Assembly (NCBI GenBank): GCA_012512265.1
Contig: JAAZEM010000036.1
Coordinates: 1-54,741, forward strand
Direction: 5' to 3'
Length of the DNA: 54,741 nucleotides
Origin: Armatimonadota bacterium
GTDB taxonomy: Bacteria; Armatimonadota; JAAZEB01
This document shows, in pieces, positions 44,471 through 53,603 of the stretch. Both the position numbers and the translations under genes were made by a program. The notes under the pieces were generated by a model. The model saw only the letters and a program-made list of their open reading frames with translations, made no database searches and was not told where the DNA came from. How positions within the stretch are numbered: the stretch's first letter is position 1; each line of letters starts with the position of its first letter.

Positions 44471-45235
44471 TCACTCCTTGCGGCCTACGAGGAGCAGGCA
44501 GAGTGGCAGCCCCTCCAACGGCGCATTCTCCCATTCCTCCAGGCCATCGCCCATCTCCTCCAGGGCGAGGATGCGGCAGCCGGCTGCGAGCATCGCGGAG
44601 ACGTAGTCGCTCACCGTCCAATGGAACTCGTAGCTCGGGATCGATCCGGGAGCCGCGCCGTCCACTTCGTCGGAGCGGTCGGTCTGGAACGGGCCGCGCA
44701 CGAAGTAGGATGCCTCTAGTTCCAGGGGGGTGGCCCCCCATCTCCAGATGCGTCGGAAGGGATGGTACTCGTTGACCATGAAGAGCCCGCCTGGTCTCAG
44801 GATGCGTCCGGCCTCTGCGTAATAGCGGCGTAGGTCGGAGACCCACACGGCCACATGCCCGCCCGTGTAGACCCCATCGAAGCTGGCATCGGGGATGGCG
44901 CTCAGATCGGTCACATCGGCTCGGAGGAAGCGCACATCCAGGTCGAGTTCTCGCGCGCGGCGAGCGGCGGTGTCGAGTTGCACTTGCGAGATGTCGACCG
45001 ACGTGACGCGCGCGCCAAGGCCCGCCAGGGCGAAGACGACCAGATTATCGCCGCTGCCGAGAACGCAGATCTCCTGCCCGGCTACATCCCCCAGGTAGCG
45101 GCGCTCCTCAGGCCGGAGGACCAGCTCCGGCTCGCGGTGGCATCGATGCCACACGCCGTGTTGCTCGATGCCGGCTTGCCATATGGGCGAGACGGCATCC
45201 CATCCTTTGCGGTTGGCTTCGTGATACTTGTTCAC
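44471..45235 (-). CDS. Class I SAM-dependent methyltransferase
   Basis: 254 residues from the GTG at 45235, which has GGAGGAGCA just before it; the frame is open to 45382 but without support. Motif I is EICVLGSGDNLVVFALAGLG with acidic VTSVDISQVQLD after strand 2, then VRFLRADVTDLSAIPDASFD and the post-I region RILRPGGLFMVNEYHPF. These mark a Methyltransf_11/25-like fold; substrate unknown (small molecule likely). It is divergent from tatA across a 208-base region. Confidence 0.88.
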   Translation of the reverse strand: MNKYHEANRKGWDAVSPIWQAGIEQHGVWHRCHREPELVLRPEERRYLGDVAGQEICVLGSGDNLVVFALAGLGARVTSVDISQVQLDTAARRARELDLDVRFLRADVTDLSAIPDASFDGVYTGGHVAVWVSDLRRYYAEAGRILRPGGLFMVNEYHPFRRIWRWGATPLELEASYFVRGPFQTDRSDEVDGAAPGSIPSYEFHWTVSDYVSAMLAAGCRILALEEMGDGLEEWENAPLEGLPLCLLLVGRKE

Positions 45236-45388
45236 TGCTCCTCCGTTTCGATTTCTACCGAGGGCGCAACTTCTCTCGCCTGATAGCCTCGGAGTTCTGC
45301 CTCCCCGCGGTCGCATCCTGTCAACGAGCGTGGCGTGCGCACGTGCGAGAGAGGGGAGACGAGCTTTCCTGGTCACGCTCACGAGGCG

Positions 45389-45417
45389 TTGACGCCCGGC
45401 AGTCAGTGTGCTATAGT
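45389..45417 (+). promoter_or_regulatory. Strong promoter for tatA
   Basis: TTGACG at 45389-45394, 17 bases, TATAGT at 45412-45417, with TGTGC immediately before the -10. Predicted start near 45424, 20 bases before the tatA ATG. Confidence 0.85.
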
Positions 45418-45443
45418 AACAGCATCCAGAAGGAGAGGTCGTA

Positions 45444-45596
45444 ATGTTTCATCTTGGCATGCCAGAGCTTCTGATCCTCCTTGCGATCATCCTGCTCCTC
45501 TTTGGAGCGAAGCGTCTGCCGGAACTCGCCCGGGGCGTTGGCAAGAGCATCACGGAGTTCCGCAAGGCTGCAAACGGCGAAGAGAAGGAAGCCTGA
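45444..45596 (+). CDS. tatA: Twin-arginine translocase subunit TatA/E
   Basis: Only 50 residues. ATG at 45444 after AGGAGAGG. Sequence begins MFHLGMPELLILLAIILLLF, one membrane helix at about 6-21, followed by the hinge and amphipathic helix signature FGAKRLPELARGVG and KSITEFRKAA, then a short acidic tail. TatA oligomers form the passage for folded proteins carrying twin-arginine signals. At 50 residues it is near the minimum for the family (usually 55-90). No tatC is in the window, so that gene must be elsewhere. A strong promoter precedes it and the GT-C-like gene starts 11 bases after its stop, so they are probably co-transcribed. Confidence 0.93.
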   Translation: MFHLGMPELLILLAIILLLFGAKRLPELARGVGKSITEFRKAANGEEKEA

Positions 45597-45607
45597 AGCC
45601 GGCCACC

Positions 45608-47044
45608 GTGTCTCCACACCGCGCGAAGCGGGCCGTGACCTTTCTTCTCGGCGGCGCTGTCGTGCTGTTTGCGTCCGCGCTGGCGCTCACCCCGTTCGAG
45701 AGCCACGACCTGTGGTGGCATCTGCGGGCGGGGGATGAGATTCTGCGGGCCGGCCGCCCGCCAACGCGCAACCTTTTCTCCTTCACCGCGCCAGACCACC
45801 CCTGGATCACCCACGAGTGGCTCTCGGAGGTTCTCTTCGCGTGGGTGTACGGGCAGATCGGTCCCGGTGCCCTGGTGGTGCTCAAGGTCCTGGTGATCGC
45901 GGCGACGTTTCTTGTCGTCTACGGGAGCGCGTGGCGCGAAAGCCGCAACGCGTGGGCCGCGGTGGCCACGACGGCACTCGCTGCGTTCGCCGCCCGCTTT
46001 ACCTACGACATCCGCCCCCAGCTCTTTACCTACCTCTTCCTCGGCCTCTGCCTAGCGGCGATCGCCCGCCATCGACAGAGAGGCGACCGGGGCCTGCTCC
46101 TCCTCGTCCCACTCTTCTGCGTGTGGGCCAACATGCATTCCGGGTTCATCGTGGGCCTGATCCTCCTGGCGCTCGCTGCGGCGACGATGCCCCGGCATGC
46201 GCGTGCCTTCTTGGGAACGCTCGCGCTGGCAACCGCCGCCGCTTTGGTGACCCCATTCCACTGGCGCGGGCTGTGGTTTCCGGTGGAGGTGAGCCGCACC
46301 CGTCTCTTCACCGATACGCTCACGGAGTGGTTCTCACCGGACTTCCACTCCCCGTGGCTGTTTGGCTTCGAGGTGCTCCTCCTGGTCTGCATTGGGGTGC
46401 TCGCGAGTTCGCCGGCACGGCCCACGCTCTTCGAGCTGGGCACCCTCCTGGGGATGGCGCACCTGGCGTTGCAGCACCAACGGCATGTGCCGCTCTTTGC
46501 CGTGGCGGTTGCGCCCATCCTGGCGCGGCATTTAGCGTGCCTAGCCGAAAGAGTGGCCGAACGCCCTGTGATCCCATCCCGATGGGCCCCACTCGCCGCC
46601 GGCGCCGCCACTGCGAGCGCGCTAGTGTTCCTATGCCTGGCCGTGCCTCGCGCCAACGCCTTCGATCAGGTGACGCGGCGCGATACGTTCCCCACCGCCG
46701 CGGCCGAGTTTCTGCGGCGCCAGCCGCCGCTCCGCCTCTACAACTCCTACATCTGGGGGGGCTACCTCATCCGCTCTTGCCCGGAGCAGCCGGTTTTCAT
46801 TGATGGCCGCGCCGATGCCTACCCGCATCAGGTGCTCCGCGATTACCTGGCCATTGAGCGGCTTCAGCCAGGGTGGCGAGAACTTCTGGTGAACTACCGC
46901 GTGGGTGCGGTCGTCTATCAACCGGGAACGCCCCTGGCGGATGCGCTGCAAGAGGATCCTGAGTGGCGGGTGGCCTACGCCGATGCGGTGGCCGTGGTCT
47001 TCCTGCGCCGAACGAATTCTTGGGATGATGCGGGCACGCCTTGA
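45608..47044 (+). CDS. GT-C-like polytopic membrane protein
   Basis: 478 residues from the GTG at 45608, chosen because the upstream frame overlaps tatA and its promoter; Shine-Dalgarno is weak, so translation may be coupled to tatA 11 bases upstream. About ten membrane helices are followed by a soluble C-terminal part of about 110 residues. The first loop ESHDLWWHLRAGDEILRAG and HPWITHEWLSEVLFAWVYG resembles membrane glycosyltransferase-like proteins of the GT-C/PMT type common in Acidobacteria and Planctomycetes, where an Asp in the first extracytoplasmic loop is catalytic. The C-terminus has LYNSYIWGGYLI and FIDGRADAYPH. Assignment as a glycosyltransferase is inference. Confidence 0.75.
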   Translation: MSPHRAKRAVTFLLGGAVVLFASALALTPFESHDLWWHLRAGDEILRAGRPPTRNLFSFTAPDHPWITHEWLSEVLFAWVYGQIGPGALVVLKVLVIAATFLVVYGSAWRESRNAWAAVATTALAAFAARFTYDIRPQLFTYLFLGLCLAAIARHRQRGDRGLLLLVPLFCVWANMHSGFIVGLILLALAAATMPRHARAFLGTLALATAAALVTPFHWRGLWFPVEVSRTRLFTDTLTEWFSPDFHSPWLFGFEVLLLVCIGVLASSPARPTLFELGTLLGMAHLALQHQRHVPLFAVAVAPILARHLACLAERVAERPVIPSRWAPLAAGAATASALVFLCLAVPRANAFDQVTRRDTFPTAAAEFLRRQPPLRLYNSYIWGGYLIRSCPEQPVFIDGRADAYPHQVLRDYLAIERLQPGWRELLVNYRVGAVVYQPGTPLADALQEDPEWRVAYADAVAVVFLRRTNSWDDAGTP

Positions 47045-47070
47045 CGCCGGGTTGGGGCGCGCGATATAAT
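47041..47070 (+). promoter_or_regulatory. Promoter for the zinc-ribbon/TPR gene
   Basis: TTGACG at 47041-47046, 18 bases, perfect TATAAT at 47065-47070. The -35 overlaps the stop codon of the upstream gene. The leader would be about 130 bases. Confidence 0.8.
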
Positions 47071-47206
47071 CTGTACCAGAAACAGCGTTACTACGACGGG
47101 GTCGGAACGCCAGCCGGCGTGGGGCGGTCGGGTCGGCGTTCGCGCGCTGTCGTGCGGTGCAAGGAGCCCCCAGACTGCGACCCGGCTGCCGGCAAAGGAG
47201 GTCGCC

Positions 47207-48628
47207 GTGTTCTGCGGCCATTGCGGGACCAAGAACCCGGATATCAACAAATTTTGTCGCGAGTGTGGCACCAGGCTGCCCGAACGGGCTCCCCGGACGC
47301 TCAGTGAGGAACAGTTCGCCGATTTGCAGGCACCTAGTCCCGCGCCACCGGTCGATCACGGCAAGGTCGCTGTCCTTATGGAGGCGGCCTTCTCCTGTCA
47401 CCGCGAGGGAAAAATCGACGAGGCGATTGAGAAGTGCCTTCAGGCGACTGCCCTCAACGACCAGAGCACGTCGGCGCACTCGCTGTTGGCGCTCCTCTAT
47501 GAGGAGAAGGGCCAGCTCGACCTGGCGGTGGTGCATCTCCGGCGCGTGCTGGAACTGAACCCCGATTCGGTGGCCGATCAGGAGAAACTGGCGCGGTTAC
47601 TGGGTGAAGCCCCGCTCCAGGATGCGACTGCCGATGAGCCGAACCCCCCGTCGTGGGCCGCGGATCTTCTCAGCCGCCCGCTGGCGCTGAGCATCGGCGC
47701 GGGCGTCTTGGTTATGGCATTGGTGCTTGCGGTCTCGATTCCGCGCCTGAGCAGTCCTGCCGGGCGTGGGCGCACGGAAGTGGCGCGCCGGCCGGCGCCG
47801 ACAACTCCCCCCCCGGCCTACAGCACCGGGGGCGCGGTTCGGAACAGCGCGCCGATGGGGCCGAGCGTCGCCCCGCCATCGAATCCGCAGGTGTCTCAGC
47901 CGGCGCAGGGAGCTCCGGCTCCGGCGATGGTACCCCCGCGCGCTGATGAGAGCGCACCCCTGGCGCAGGAGCGCGAGATGCGCTCGCGTACGGCACAGCC
48001 GCCGGCACCGCCATCGCCGTCGCCGACCCCGACCCCAGTGTTGATGCCCGAGGATGAGATCGAGCCGCTGCCGCCACCCGCGCCTCGGCGCGTGGCCTCG
48101 CCTCCCGTGATCTACCTGCCACCGACGCGGAGGCCGGCTATGGAGACGCCTCCGGCGCAGGAGCCGCCTCCGAGCGCGGTGACGGCGCCCCCGGCGGCAC
48201 GCGCGCAGGGTCCGGTGGAGGTGGCGGTGACCATCGAGCAAGGAACTCCAACGCCGACGCGCGCCGAACAGGGCACGCCGCGCGCTCCTTCGCCTCCGGC
48301 GCCGAAGCCGCCCGCGCGGGCGCGCGAGGCTTCGCAGACCGACTATCAAGAGCGCGGGCTCGCGGCATCTGCGCGGGGCGATTATGATGAGGCGCTCGCC
48401 CATTTCCGGAAGGCATTGGAGGGGGCGCGCACCTCGCGCGAGCGGGGCAAGATCCACCAGCATATGGCCTATGCCTACCAGCAGCTGGGGCGTAGCAACG
48501 ACGCGGGGATGGAGTATCGCCGGGCTATCTCCGCCTACGAGGAGCAGCTTCGCGAGGGAACCAACACCGATCTGGCGCGTTCCAGCATCCGCTCGTGCCA
48601 GGATGGCCTGCGCATGCTGGGCATGTGA
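47207..48628 (+). CDS. Zinc-ribbon / TPR / membrane-anchored Pro-rich / TPR protein
   Basis: 473 residues from the GTG at 47207, with AAAGGAGG before it. Residues 1-22 are a zinc ribbon (Cys3, Cys6, Cys17, Cys20 in FCGHCG and KFCRECG). Residues about 52-135 carry two TPR-like repeats (EAAFSCHREGKIDEAIEKCL, SLLALLYEEKGQLDLAVVHL). A membrane helix follows at about 157-178 (LALSIGAGVLVMALVLAVSI). Residues 180-370 are strongly Pro/Ala-rich. The C-terminus has two more TPR units (ERGLAASARGDYDEALAHFR, AYAYQQLGRSNDAGMEYRRA). By topology the ribbon and first TPR would be cytoplasmic and the second TPR set outside, with the Pro-rich span crossing the wall. Function unknown; a scaffold spanning the inner membrane is likely. 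Confidence 0.82.
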   Translation: MFCGHCGTKNPDINKFCRECGTRLPERAPRTLSEEQFADLQAPSPAPPVDHGKVAVLMEAAFSCHREGKIDEAIEKCLQATALNDQSTSAHSLLALLYEEKGQLDLAVVHLRRVLELNPDSVADQEKLARLLGEAPLQDATADEPNPPSWAADLLSRPLALSIGAGVLVMALVLAVSIPRLSSPAGRGRTEVARRPAPTTPPPAYSTGGAVRNSAPMGPSVAPPSNPQVSQPAQGAPAPAMVPPRADESAPLAQEREMRSRTAQPPAPPSPSPTPTPVLMPEDEIEPLPPPAPRRVASPPVIYLPPTRRPAMETPPAQEPPPSAVTAPPAARAQGPVEVAVTIEQGTPTPTRAEQGTPRAPSPPAPKPPARAREASQTDYQERGLAASARGDYDEALAHFRKALEGARTSRERGKIHQHMAYAYQQLGRSNDAGMEYRRAISAYEEQLREGTNTDLARSSIRSCQDGLRMLGM

Positions 48629-48792
48629 CGGCGCCCCGCCACCTCGCTCGTGATTGCCGCCGGAAAGGCGGTCCGCCTGCCTCGCCAGGACCTTCGTGGA
48701 GCGATTCCCGCACTATCGATCCAGAAACCTATGGCTTCCAGAAGCCGGATCGCTCCTGGTGGGAGTATCGCCGTGCAGGGGAGAGGAGTGTA

Positions 48793-50508
48793 ATGCGCAC
48801 CTTGTGGAGATCCGCAATACGCGCAGGCGCGCGACTAGCTGCGTCTTCGCCGGCCTGGCCGGCGGCCCCTGCGCGCGCGTTCCGCCGTGGGCTTCAGAGC
48901 GTGCCCCTGATGCTCGCGGCACTCCTGCTTCTTGTCGCGGGTGGAACCGCCGAGCCGGCTCGTGACGCCCGCCGGGAAACTCCTCGCATCCCGATAGTCC
49001 TCTTCGACCTGGTGTGCGAGGCGCCGCCCCCCGACGAGGCTCCTGATGCCAACTGGCTGACGCGGAGCCTGACCGAGGCGCTGATCGAGGCGCTGAAAGC
49101 GCGTGGCTATGACCCGATGCGGTTCAACCCGGAATCGCCCTCGATCATCCGCGCGGTCGACCGCGAGCGCATCCTCACGCTGGAGGATACCGCGCATCCG
49201 GAGCGCGAGGCATCGGCGCGCAAGATCGCCGCGGCATACGGCGCGCGCTACGTCCTCTTTCCGAAGCTGATGGAGCTCACCCTGGATCTGCCCGGGGCAC
49301 AAGCCCGCCTGCGGCTTGGCCTGCGCGTCATTCCCGATATCGGCGCGACGCGCGAGGTGACGGGAGATGGCATGGCGCAGCTCAAGCCGGAGAAGCGCGC
49401 CAAGAAGCTGGCGGAGCGGATTCTCGCGCAGGCCGGACAGGCGGCTGCCGAAGAGCTGGTCCAGAGCCTGTCGGCGATGGCGTCGGGCGGGCCTGGGTCC
49501 GCCACTGCCCCCCGAGAGGCGGAGACGTACTACGCGCAGGCGATGCAGAGCCTGAAGGAAAACCGTCTGGAGCTGGTGATCCCGCTGCTGGAGCGGGCGA
49601 CGCTGCTCGATCCTCAGAACGCCAAATATGCGGTGGCGCTGGGCGAGAGCTATCAGCAGAAGGGGCAGATGGCCAATGCCCTGATGGAGTTCCGGCGCGC
49701 TGTGACGATTGAGCCAGGCAACATCAGGCACCGGGTGCGAGTGGCGAAGATATTGCTGGAACGGAAGCTAGAGCGCGAGGCGCTTTCGGAGTTGCGCCGC
49801 GCAGTGACGCTTGCCCCGGAGGACGAGGAAGCGCGCGCCGCCCTGTTGGAGGCCTACCAGCGCAGTGGAATGGTGGAGGAAGCGCTCGAGGAAGCCAGGC
49901 GGATGGTGCAGGCCCGTCCGAAGGATGCCGGACTGCGGGTGACCCTGGGGGATCTGCTGGCACGCCAGGGGGCCGGGGATGATGCGATCCGGGAGTATCA
50001 GGAGGCGGTCACGCTCGACCCCGAGAGCCCGGTGCCGCATGAGCGTCTGGCGGCGCTTTACCGGAAGCGCGACCAACATGCTGAGGCGCTCAAAGAGCTG
50101 CTTCTCGCACAGCGGACTCCGGCGGGCGCCGATGATGCTGCCCGGTATCGGGTGATCGCGCACGCCCTCGATGAAGAGGCGCAGGTGCTGCTCGCTGAGG
50201 CGGCAAAGACGGCGGAGGCGGCCAGGAGCGGCACGCTGATTCGCGAGGAAGCCTACACAGCGGTGAAGACGCTGGTCGCGCGCGCGGATGCCCTCGCCGC
50301 CGAGATGTCTCAACTGAAAGCGCCCGGTGCCGTGAAGGATTCGCATCACCGGCGTACCTTTGCCTACAGCTTGCTGGCGCAGTGCCTCTTTGCCTACCAG
50401 GGGTTCTACGAGAGCGGCCGCGCCACCGAGGGGACCAATGCCGAGGCGCTGCGCGCTCAGGCAGGCCGGGAGCTCGAGCGGGCACGCGAGACGTTGGGAA
50501 CGCCCTAG
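48793..50508 (+). CDS. Exported TPR-repeat protein
   Basis: 571 residues; ATG at 48793 after GGGGAGAGGAG. A long N-terminal basic region precedes a hydrophobic segment at about 36-54 (VPLMLAALLLLVAGGTA), either signal peptide or anchor. Residues about 60-200 form an alpha/beta domain (IPIVLFDLVCEA, LTRSLTEALIEALKARGYD, AYGARYVLFPKLMEL) resembling secreted CsgG/LpoB-like modules, a weak match. Residues about 228-420 are successive TPRs (ETYYAQAMQSLKENRLELVI, ALGESYQQKGQMANALMEFR, AKILLERKLEREALSELRRA, LLEAYQRSGMVEEALEEARR, LGDLLARQGAGDDAIREYQE). The last 120 residues are helical. It follows the zinc-ribbon/TPR gene by 164 bases; both may act in an envelope complex. Confidence 0.8.
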   Translation: MRTLWRSAIRAGARLAASSPAWPAAPARAFRRGLQSVPLMLAALLLLVAGGTAEPARDARRETPRIPIVLFDLVCEAPPPDEAPDANWLTRSLTEALIEALKARGYDPMRFNPESPSIIRAVDRERILTLEDTAHPEREASARKIAAAYGARYVLFPKLMELTLDLPGAQARLRLGLRVIPDIGATREVTGDGMAQLKPEKRAKKLAERILAQAGQAAAEELVQSLSAMASGGPGSATAPREAETYYAQAMQSLKENRLELVIPLLERATLLDPQNAKYAVALGESYQQKGQMANALMEFRRAVTIEPGNIRHRVRVAKILLERKLEREALSELRRAVTLAPEDEEARAALLEAYQRSGMVEEALEEARRMVQARPKDAGLRVTLGDLLARQGAGDDAIREYQEAVTLDPESPVPHERLAALYRKRDQHAEALKELLLAQRTPAGADDAARYRVIAHALDEEAQVLLAEAAKTAEAARSGTLIREEAYTAVKTLVARADALAAEMSQLKAPGAVKDSHHRRTFAYSLLAQCLFAYQGFYESGRATEGTNAEALRAQAGRELERARETLGTP

Positions 50509-50530
50509 CTATGGAGGAGAGCGGTTTGGG

Positions 50531-50770
50531 ATGGCAGGCCTGGGTACGATAGGCAAACTGCTGGTAGGGCTGGGCATCCTCCTGGTCGGGATGGGGCTGC
50601 TTCTGATGGTGATGGACCGTCTCACGGGAGGGCAAGGGTGGCGCCTCCCTGGAGATATCCTCATCCGTCGTGGAAACACGACGATCTATATCCCGATTGC
50701 CACTTCAATCCTGGTGAGCCTGTTGCTGACAGCTCTCCTCTACCTGATCTCTTGGATGAGCCGGCGCTAA
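50531..50770 (+). CDS. DUF2905 family small membrane protein
   Basis: 79 residues; ATG at 50531, with GGAGGAG about 11 bases upstream. Two membrane helices (about 6-27, LGTIGKLLVGLGILLVGMGL; about 53-75, TSILVSLLLTALLYLISWM) flank the signature loop WRLPGDILIRRGNTTIYIPI. DUF2905 genes commonly neighbour queA and ruvB; here the queA ATG directly follows its TAA with no gap. Function unknown. Confidence 0.88.
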   Translation: MAGLGTIGKLLVGLGILLVGMGLLLMVMDRLTGGQGWRLPGDILIRRGNTTIYIPIATSILVSLLLTALLYLISWMSRR

Positions 50771-51787
50771 ATGATGATGCTCTCTGATTTTGACTATACT
50801 CTGCCGGAGGAGGCGATTGCCCAGGAGCCGGTAGAGCCCCGCGATGCCTCACGACTGCTGGTTATGCACCGCTCTACAGGGACCCTCGAACACCGGGTGT
50901 TCCGCGAGATCATCGACTACTTGCGGCCCGAGGATACCCTCGTCGTCAACGATACCCGAGTCATTCCGGCTCGGGTGCACGCCGTCAAGGAGACGGGCGG
51001 CAAGGTGGAGCTTCTCCTCCTATCGCGAAAGGGCGAGGGCGTGTGGGAGGCGCTTGTCAAGCCAGGGAGACGAGTGCCGCCCGGAACGCGGCTTCTGGCC
51101 GCCGGGGGAGCTATTCAGGTGGACGTGCTGGAGCGCACCCCATCGGGAGGGCGACTGGTTCGCGTTTCCGGGGCGGGCGATCCGGAGCGGGCGCTGTTGG
51201 AGACCGGCCAGGTACCGCTCCCACCCTACATCCACCGGGAGCTGGCCGATGGCGAGCGTTACCAGACGGTGTACGCAGCGCGCTCGGGCTCTGCGGCGGC
51301 GCCCACGGCGGGGCTACACTTCACCAAGGAGCTGCTCGAGCAGATCCGCGCGCTTGGGGTTTCCGTGGTCCGGGTCACGCTTCATGTTGGCCTGGCGACG
51401 TTCCAGCCGGTGCGCGTGGAGGAGATCACCCAACACAAGATGCACGTCGAGCAGTACGAGGTCTCGCCCGAGGCCGCGGAGCAGATCAACGCGACGCGCG
51501 GTCGGGTGATTGCCGTGGGCACCACCTCCACGCGCGTATTGGAGAGCAGCGCTGATGAGGCTGGGCGGGTGCGCGCGGGCGCGGGAACAACGCAGCTCTA
51601 TATCTACCCCGGGTACCGGTTCCGGGTGGTCGACGCGATGGTGACAAACTTCCATGTGCCGCGCTCGACGCTGCTGATTATGGTCAGCGCCTTCGCCGGT
51701 CGCGAGGCCGTGCTCCATGCCTATGCGGAGGCGCTGCAGCGCGGGTACCGTTTCTTCAGCTTCGGTGACGCCATGCTGATTCTCTAA
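50771..51787 (+). CDS. queA: S-adenosylmethionine:tRNA ribosyltransferase-isomerase
   Basis: 338 residues, normal length. Transfers and isomerises the ribose of SAM onto preQ1 in tRNA to give epoxyqueuosine. Motifs: SDFDYTLPEEAIAQEPVEPR at the N-terminus, VVNDTRVIPARV, VELLLLS, QVPLPPYI, the signature YQTVYAARSGSAAAPTAGLHF, VTLHVGLATFQPV, HVEQYEV, VGTTSTRVLES and TNFHVPRSTLLIMVSAFAG. It starts immediately after the DUF2905 stop; the usual neighbours tgt and yajC are not seen downstream. Confidence 0.97.
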   Translation: MMMLSDFDYTLPEEAIAQEPVEPRDASRLLVMHRSTGTLEHRVFREIIDYLRPEDTLVVNDTRVIPARVHAVKETGGKVELLLLSRKGEGVWEALVKPGRRVPPGTRLLAAGGAIQVDVLERTPSGGRLVRVSGAGDPERALLETGQVPLPPYIHRELADGERYQTVYAARSGSAAAPTAGLHFTKELLEQIRALGVSVVRVTLHVGLATFQPVRVEEITQHKMHVEQYEVSPEAAEQINATRGRVIAVGTTSTRVLESSADEAGRVRAGAGTTQLYIYPGYRFRVVDAMVTNFHVPRSTLLIMVSAFAGREAVLHAYAEALQRGYRFFSFGDAMLIL

Positions 51788-51917
51788 TGTGGGGTGGCGC
51801 GGCCACGGCTCTCCTCGGCCCTTCCGGCAGTGTGGATGTTCATCCCCGCGCGGTCGGCACGGGTATTGACGCCCGTGTGATAGCGGCGGCGAGCCTGCGC
51901 ATTCCAATGGGGTGTTG

Positions 51918-51946
51918 TTGCGGGAGACCCCTGGATGTGCTATAAT
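51918..51946 (+). promoter_or_regulatory. Promoter for the NAD(P)HX repair gene
   Basis: TTGCGG at 51918-51923, 17 bases, perfect TATAAT at 51941-51946, with TGTGC directly upstream. Predicted start near 51953, giving a 44-base leader. Confidence 0.82.
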
Positions 51947-51996
51947 GGACTTGCCTGCCCGCCCTGGTATCGTGGTCCTGCTGGGAGAGAGAAGCC

Positions 51997-53571
51997 ATGG
52001 ATGCGGCCAACGCCGCGCAAAGTCGCAGCATCGACCGGCGTACCATCGAGGAGATAGGGATCCCCTCCCTCGTGCTGATGGAGAACGCCGGCCTGGCAGT
52101 CGTCGCCATCGCTCGAGAAACGCTTGGCGATGTGGTAGGGCGCACCATCGTTATCTTCTGTGGGAAGGGCAACAACGGGGGAGATGGCCTGGTGGTCGCC
52201 CGGCACCTGCACCGCCAGGGTGCGCGCGTGCGCGTCGTCTTGGCTGCGCCGCGTGAGGAGTTTTCTGGCGACGCGGAGGTCCAGGCGCGGATCGCGACGA
52301 ATCTGGGCGTGCCGATCACGCAGGTGCGCGCTGCCGATGAAGTGGCCGAGCTCCTCGCGGAGGCCGATCTCGCAATTGATGCCCTCCTGGGCACGGGTAC
52401 GCGCGGCGAGGTGACGGGTTTGGTGGGCGACCTCATCGACCTGCTCAATCGCTCCAATGTGCCAGCCATCGCGGTAGATATCCCTTCCGGTCTGAATGCG
52501 GGTACGGGCGTGCCGTGCGGGCGTTGCGTGCGTGCCCATGCAACGGTCACTTTCGGTGTGATGAAGCGAGGGCTCGCGCTCTACCCGGGCGCGGCGCTCG
52601 CGGGCAGAGTGGTGCTGGCGCCAATCGGGATCCCGGCGGAAGCTATCGCCGCGGAGAGGATTGGCGTCTCGCTGGTAGATGCGGAGGCGGCCCAGGCGTT
52701 GCTCCCAAGGCGGGATGCCTGGGCACACAAGGGATCGGCCGGCAGTGTGCTCGTCGTTGGTGGCTCGGCCGGCATGACGGGCGCAGCCACACTGGTGGCA
52801 CTTTCGGTGCTGCGCGCGGGCGGCGGGCTGGTGCGTTTGGCCGTTCCCAATAGCCTGAACGATATTTTGGAGACCAAAGCGACCGAGGCGATCACGCTGC
52901 CGGTCGCCGAAACCGAGGCGCGCTCCTTTGCGTCGGAGGGCCTGCGCCAGCTGGTGGAGGTGGCGGACGCGTCCGAGTGTGTCGCCGTCGGTCCGGGCCT
53001 GGGCCGGCATCCGGAGACGGCACGGGCGGTATTGGAGTGGCTGCCTGGGGTGAAAGCGCCTCTTGTCCTCGATGCCGATGCGCTGAACGCCCTGGCCGAT
53101 TGTCCCGAGGTGTTTGGCCAGCTGCAAGCGCCGGCGGTGATCACCCCTCACCCGGGAGAGCTGAGCCGGCTGTTGGGCCAGACGGTTGCGGGGATTCAGG
53201 CCGACCGCATTGCCGCAGCCGAAGAAGCCGCGCGCCGCTTCGGAGTCGTCACCGTGCTCAAGGGGGCCGGAACGGTGATCGCCGACCCGAAGGGCCCCGT
53301 CTTTATCAATTCGACCGGCAACGCCGCGATGGCCTCGGCAGGCATGGGTGATGTGCTCACCGGCGCGATTGCCGGGCTCGTGGCCCAGGGGCTCCCTGTG
53401 ACCCTGGCGGCCGTGTTGGGGGTGTATCTCCACGGTCTGGCGGGCGATATCGCCACGGAGGAGCTGGGTGGCCCCGGTATCCTGGCGGGAGATGTTCAAG
53501 ATCGCCTGCCTGCCGCTGCTGCGCGCCTGAGAGCAGGGCGTGTACCACCGGCGGTATCGATTCGGTGGTGA
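51997..53571 (+). CDS. nnr: Bifunctional NAD(P)HX epimerase / ADP-dependent dehydratase
   Basis: 524 residues, the standard fusion length. The N-terminal YjeF domain (about 1-215) epimerises damaged hydrated NAD(P)H: GIPSLVLMENAGLAVV, FCGKGNNGGDGLVVARHL, DALLGTG and AIAVDIPSGLNAGTG. The C-terminal ribokinase-like domain (about 225-515) dehydrates the S form using ADP: HKGSAGSVLVVGGSAGMTGA, VGPGLGR, LVLDADALNAL, ITPHPGELSRLLG, TVLKGAGTVIADP and the anion hole NSTGNAAMASAGMGDVLTGA. ATG at 51997 after GGGAGAGAGAAG. It has its own promoter, so it is transcribed separately from queA. Confidence 0.96.
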   Translation: MDAANAAQSRSIDRRTIEEIGIPSLVLMENAGLAVVAIARETLGDVVGRTIVIFCGKGNNGGDGLVVARHLHRQGARVRVVLAAPREEFSGDAEVQARIATNLGVPITQVRAADEVAELLAEADLAIDALLGTGTRGEVTGLVGDLIDLLNRSNVPAIAVDIPSGLNAGTGVPCGRCVRAHATVTFGVMKRGLALYPGAALAGRVVLAPIGIPAEAIAAERIGVSLVDAEAAQALLPRRDAWAHKGSAGSVLVVGGSAGMTGAATLVALSVLRAGGGLVRLAVPNSLNDILETKATEAITLPVAETEARSFASEGLRQLVEVADASECVAVGPGLGRHPETARAVLEWLPGVKAPLVLDADALNALADCPEVFGQLQAPAVITPHPGELSRLLGQTVAGIQADRIAAAEEAARRFGVVTVLKGAGTVIADPKGPVFINSTGNAAMASAGMGDVLTGAIAGLVAQGLPVTLAAVLGVYLHGLAGDIATEELGGPGILAGDVQDRLPAAAARLRAGRVPPAVSIRW

Positions 53572-53603
53572 TCGCGCCGGCTTTCACGGAGAGGGTTCCG
53601 CAC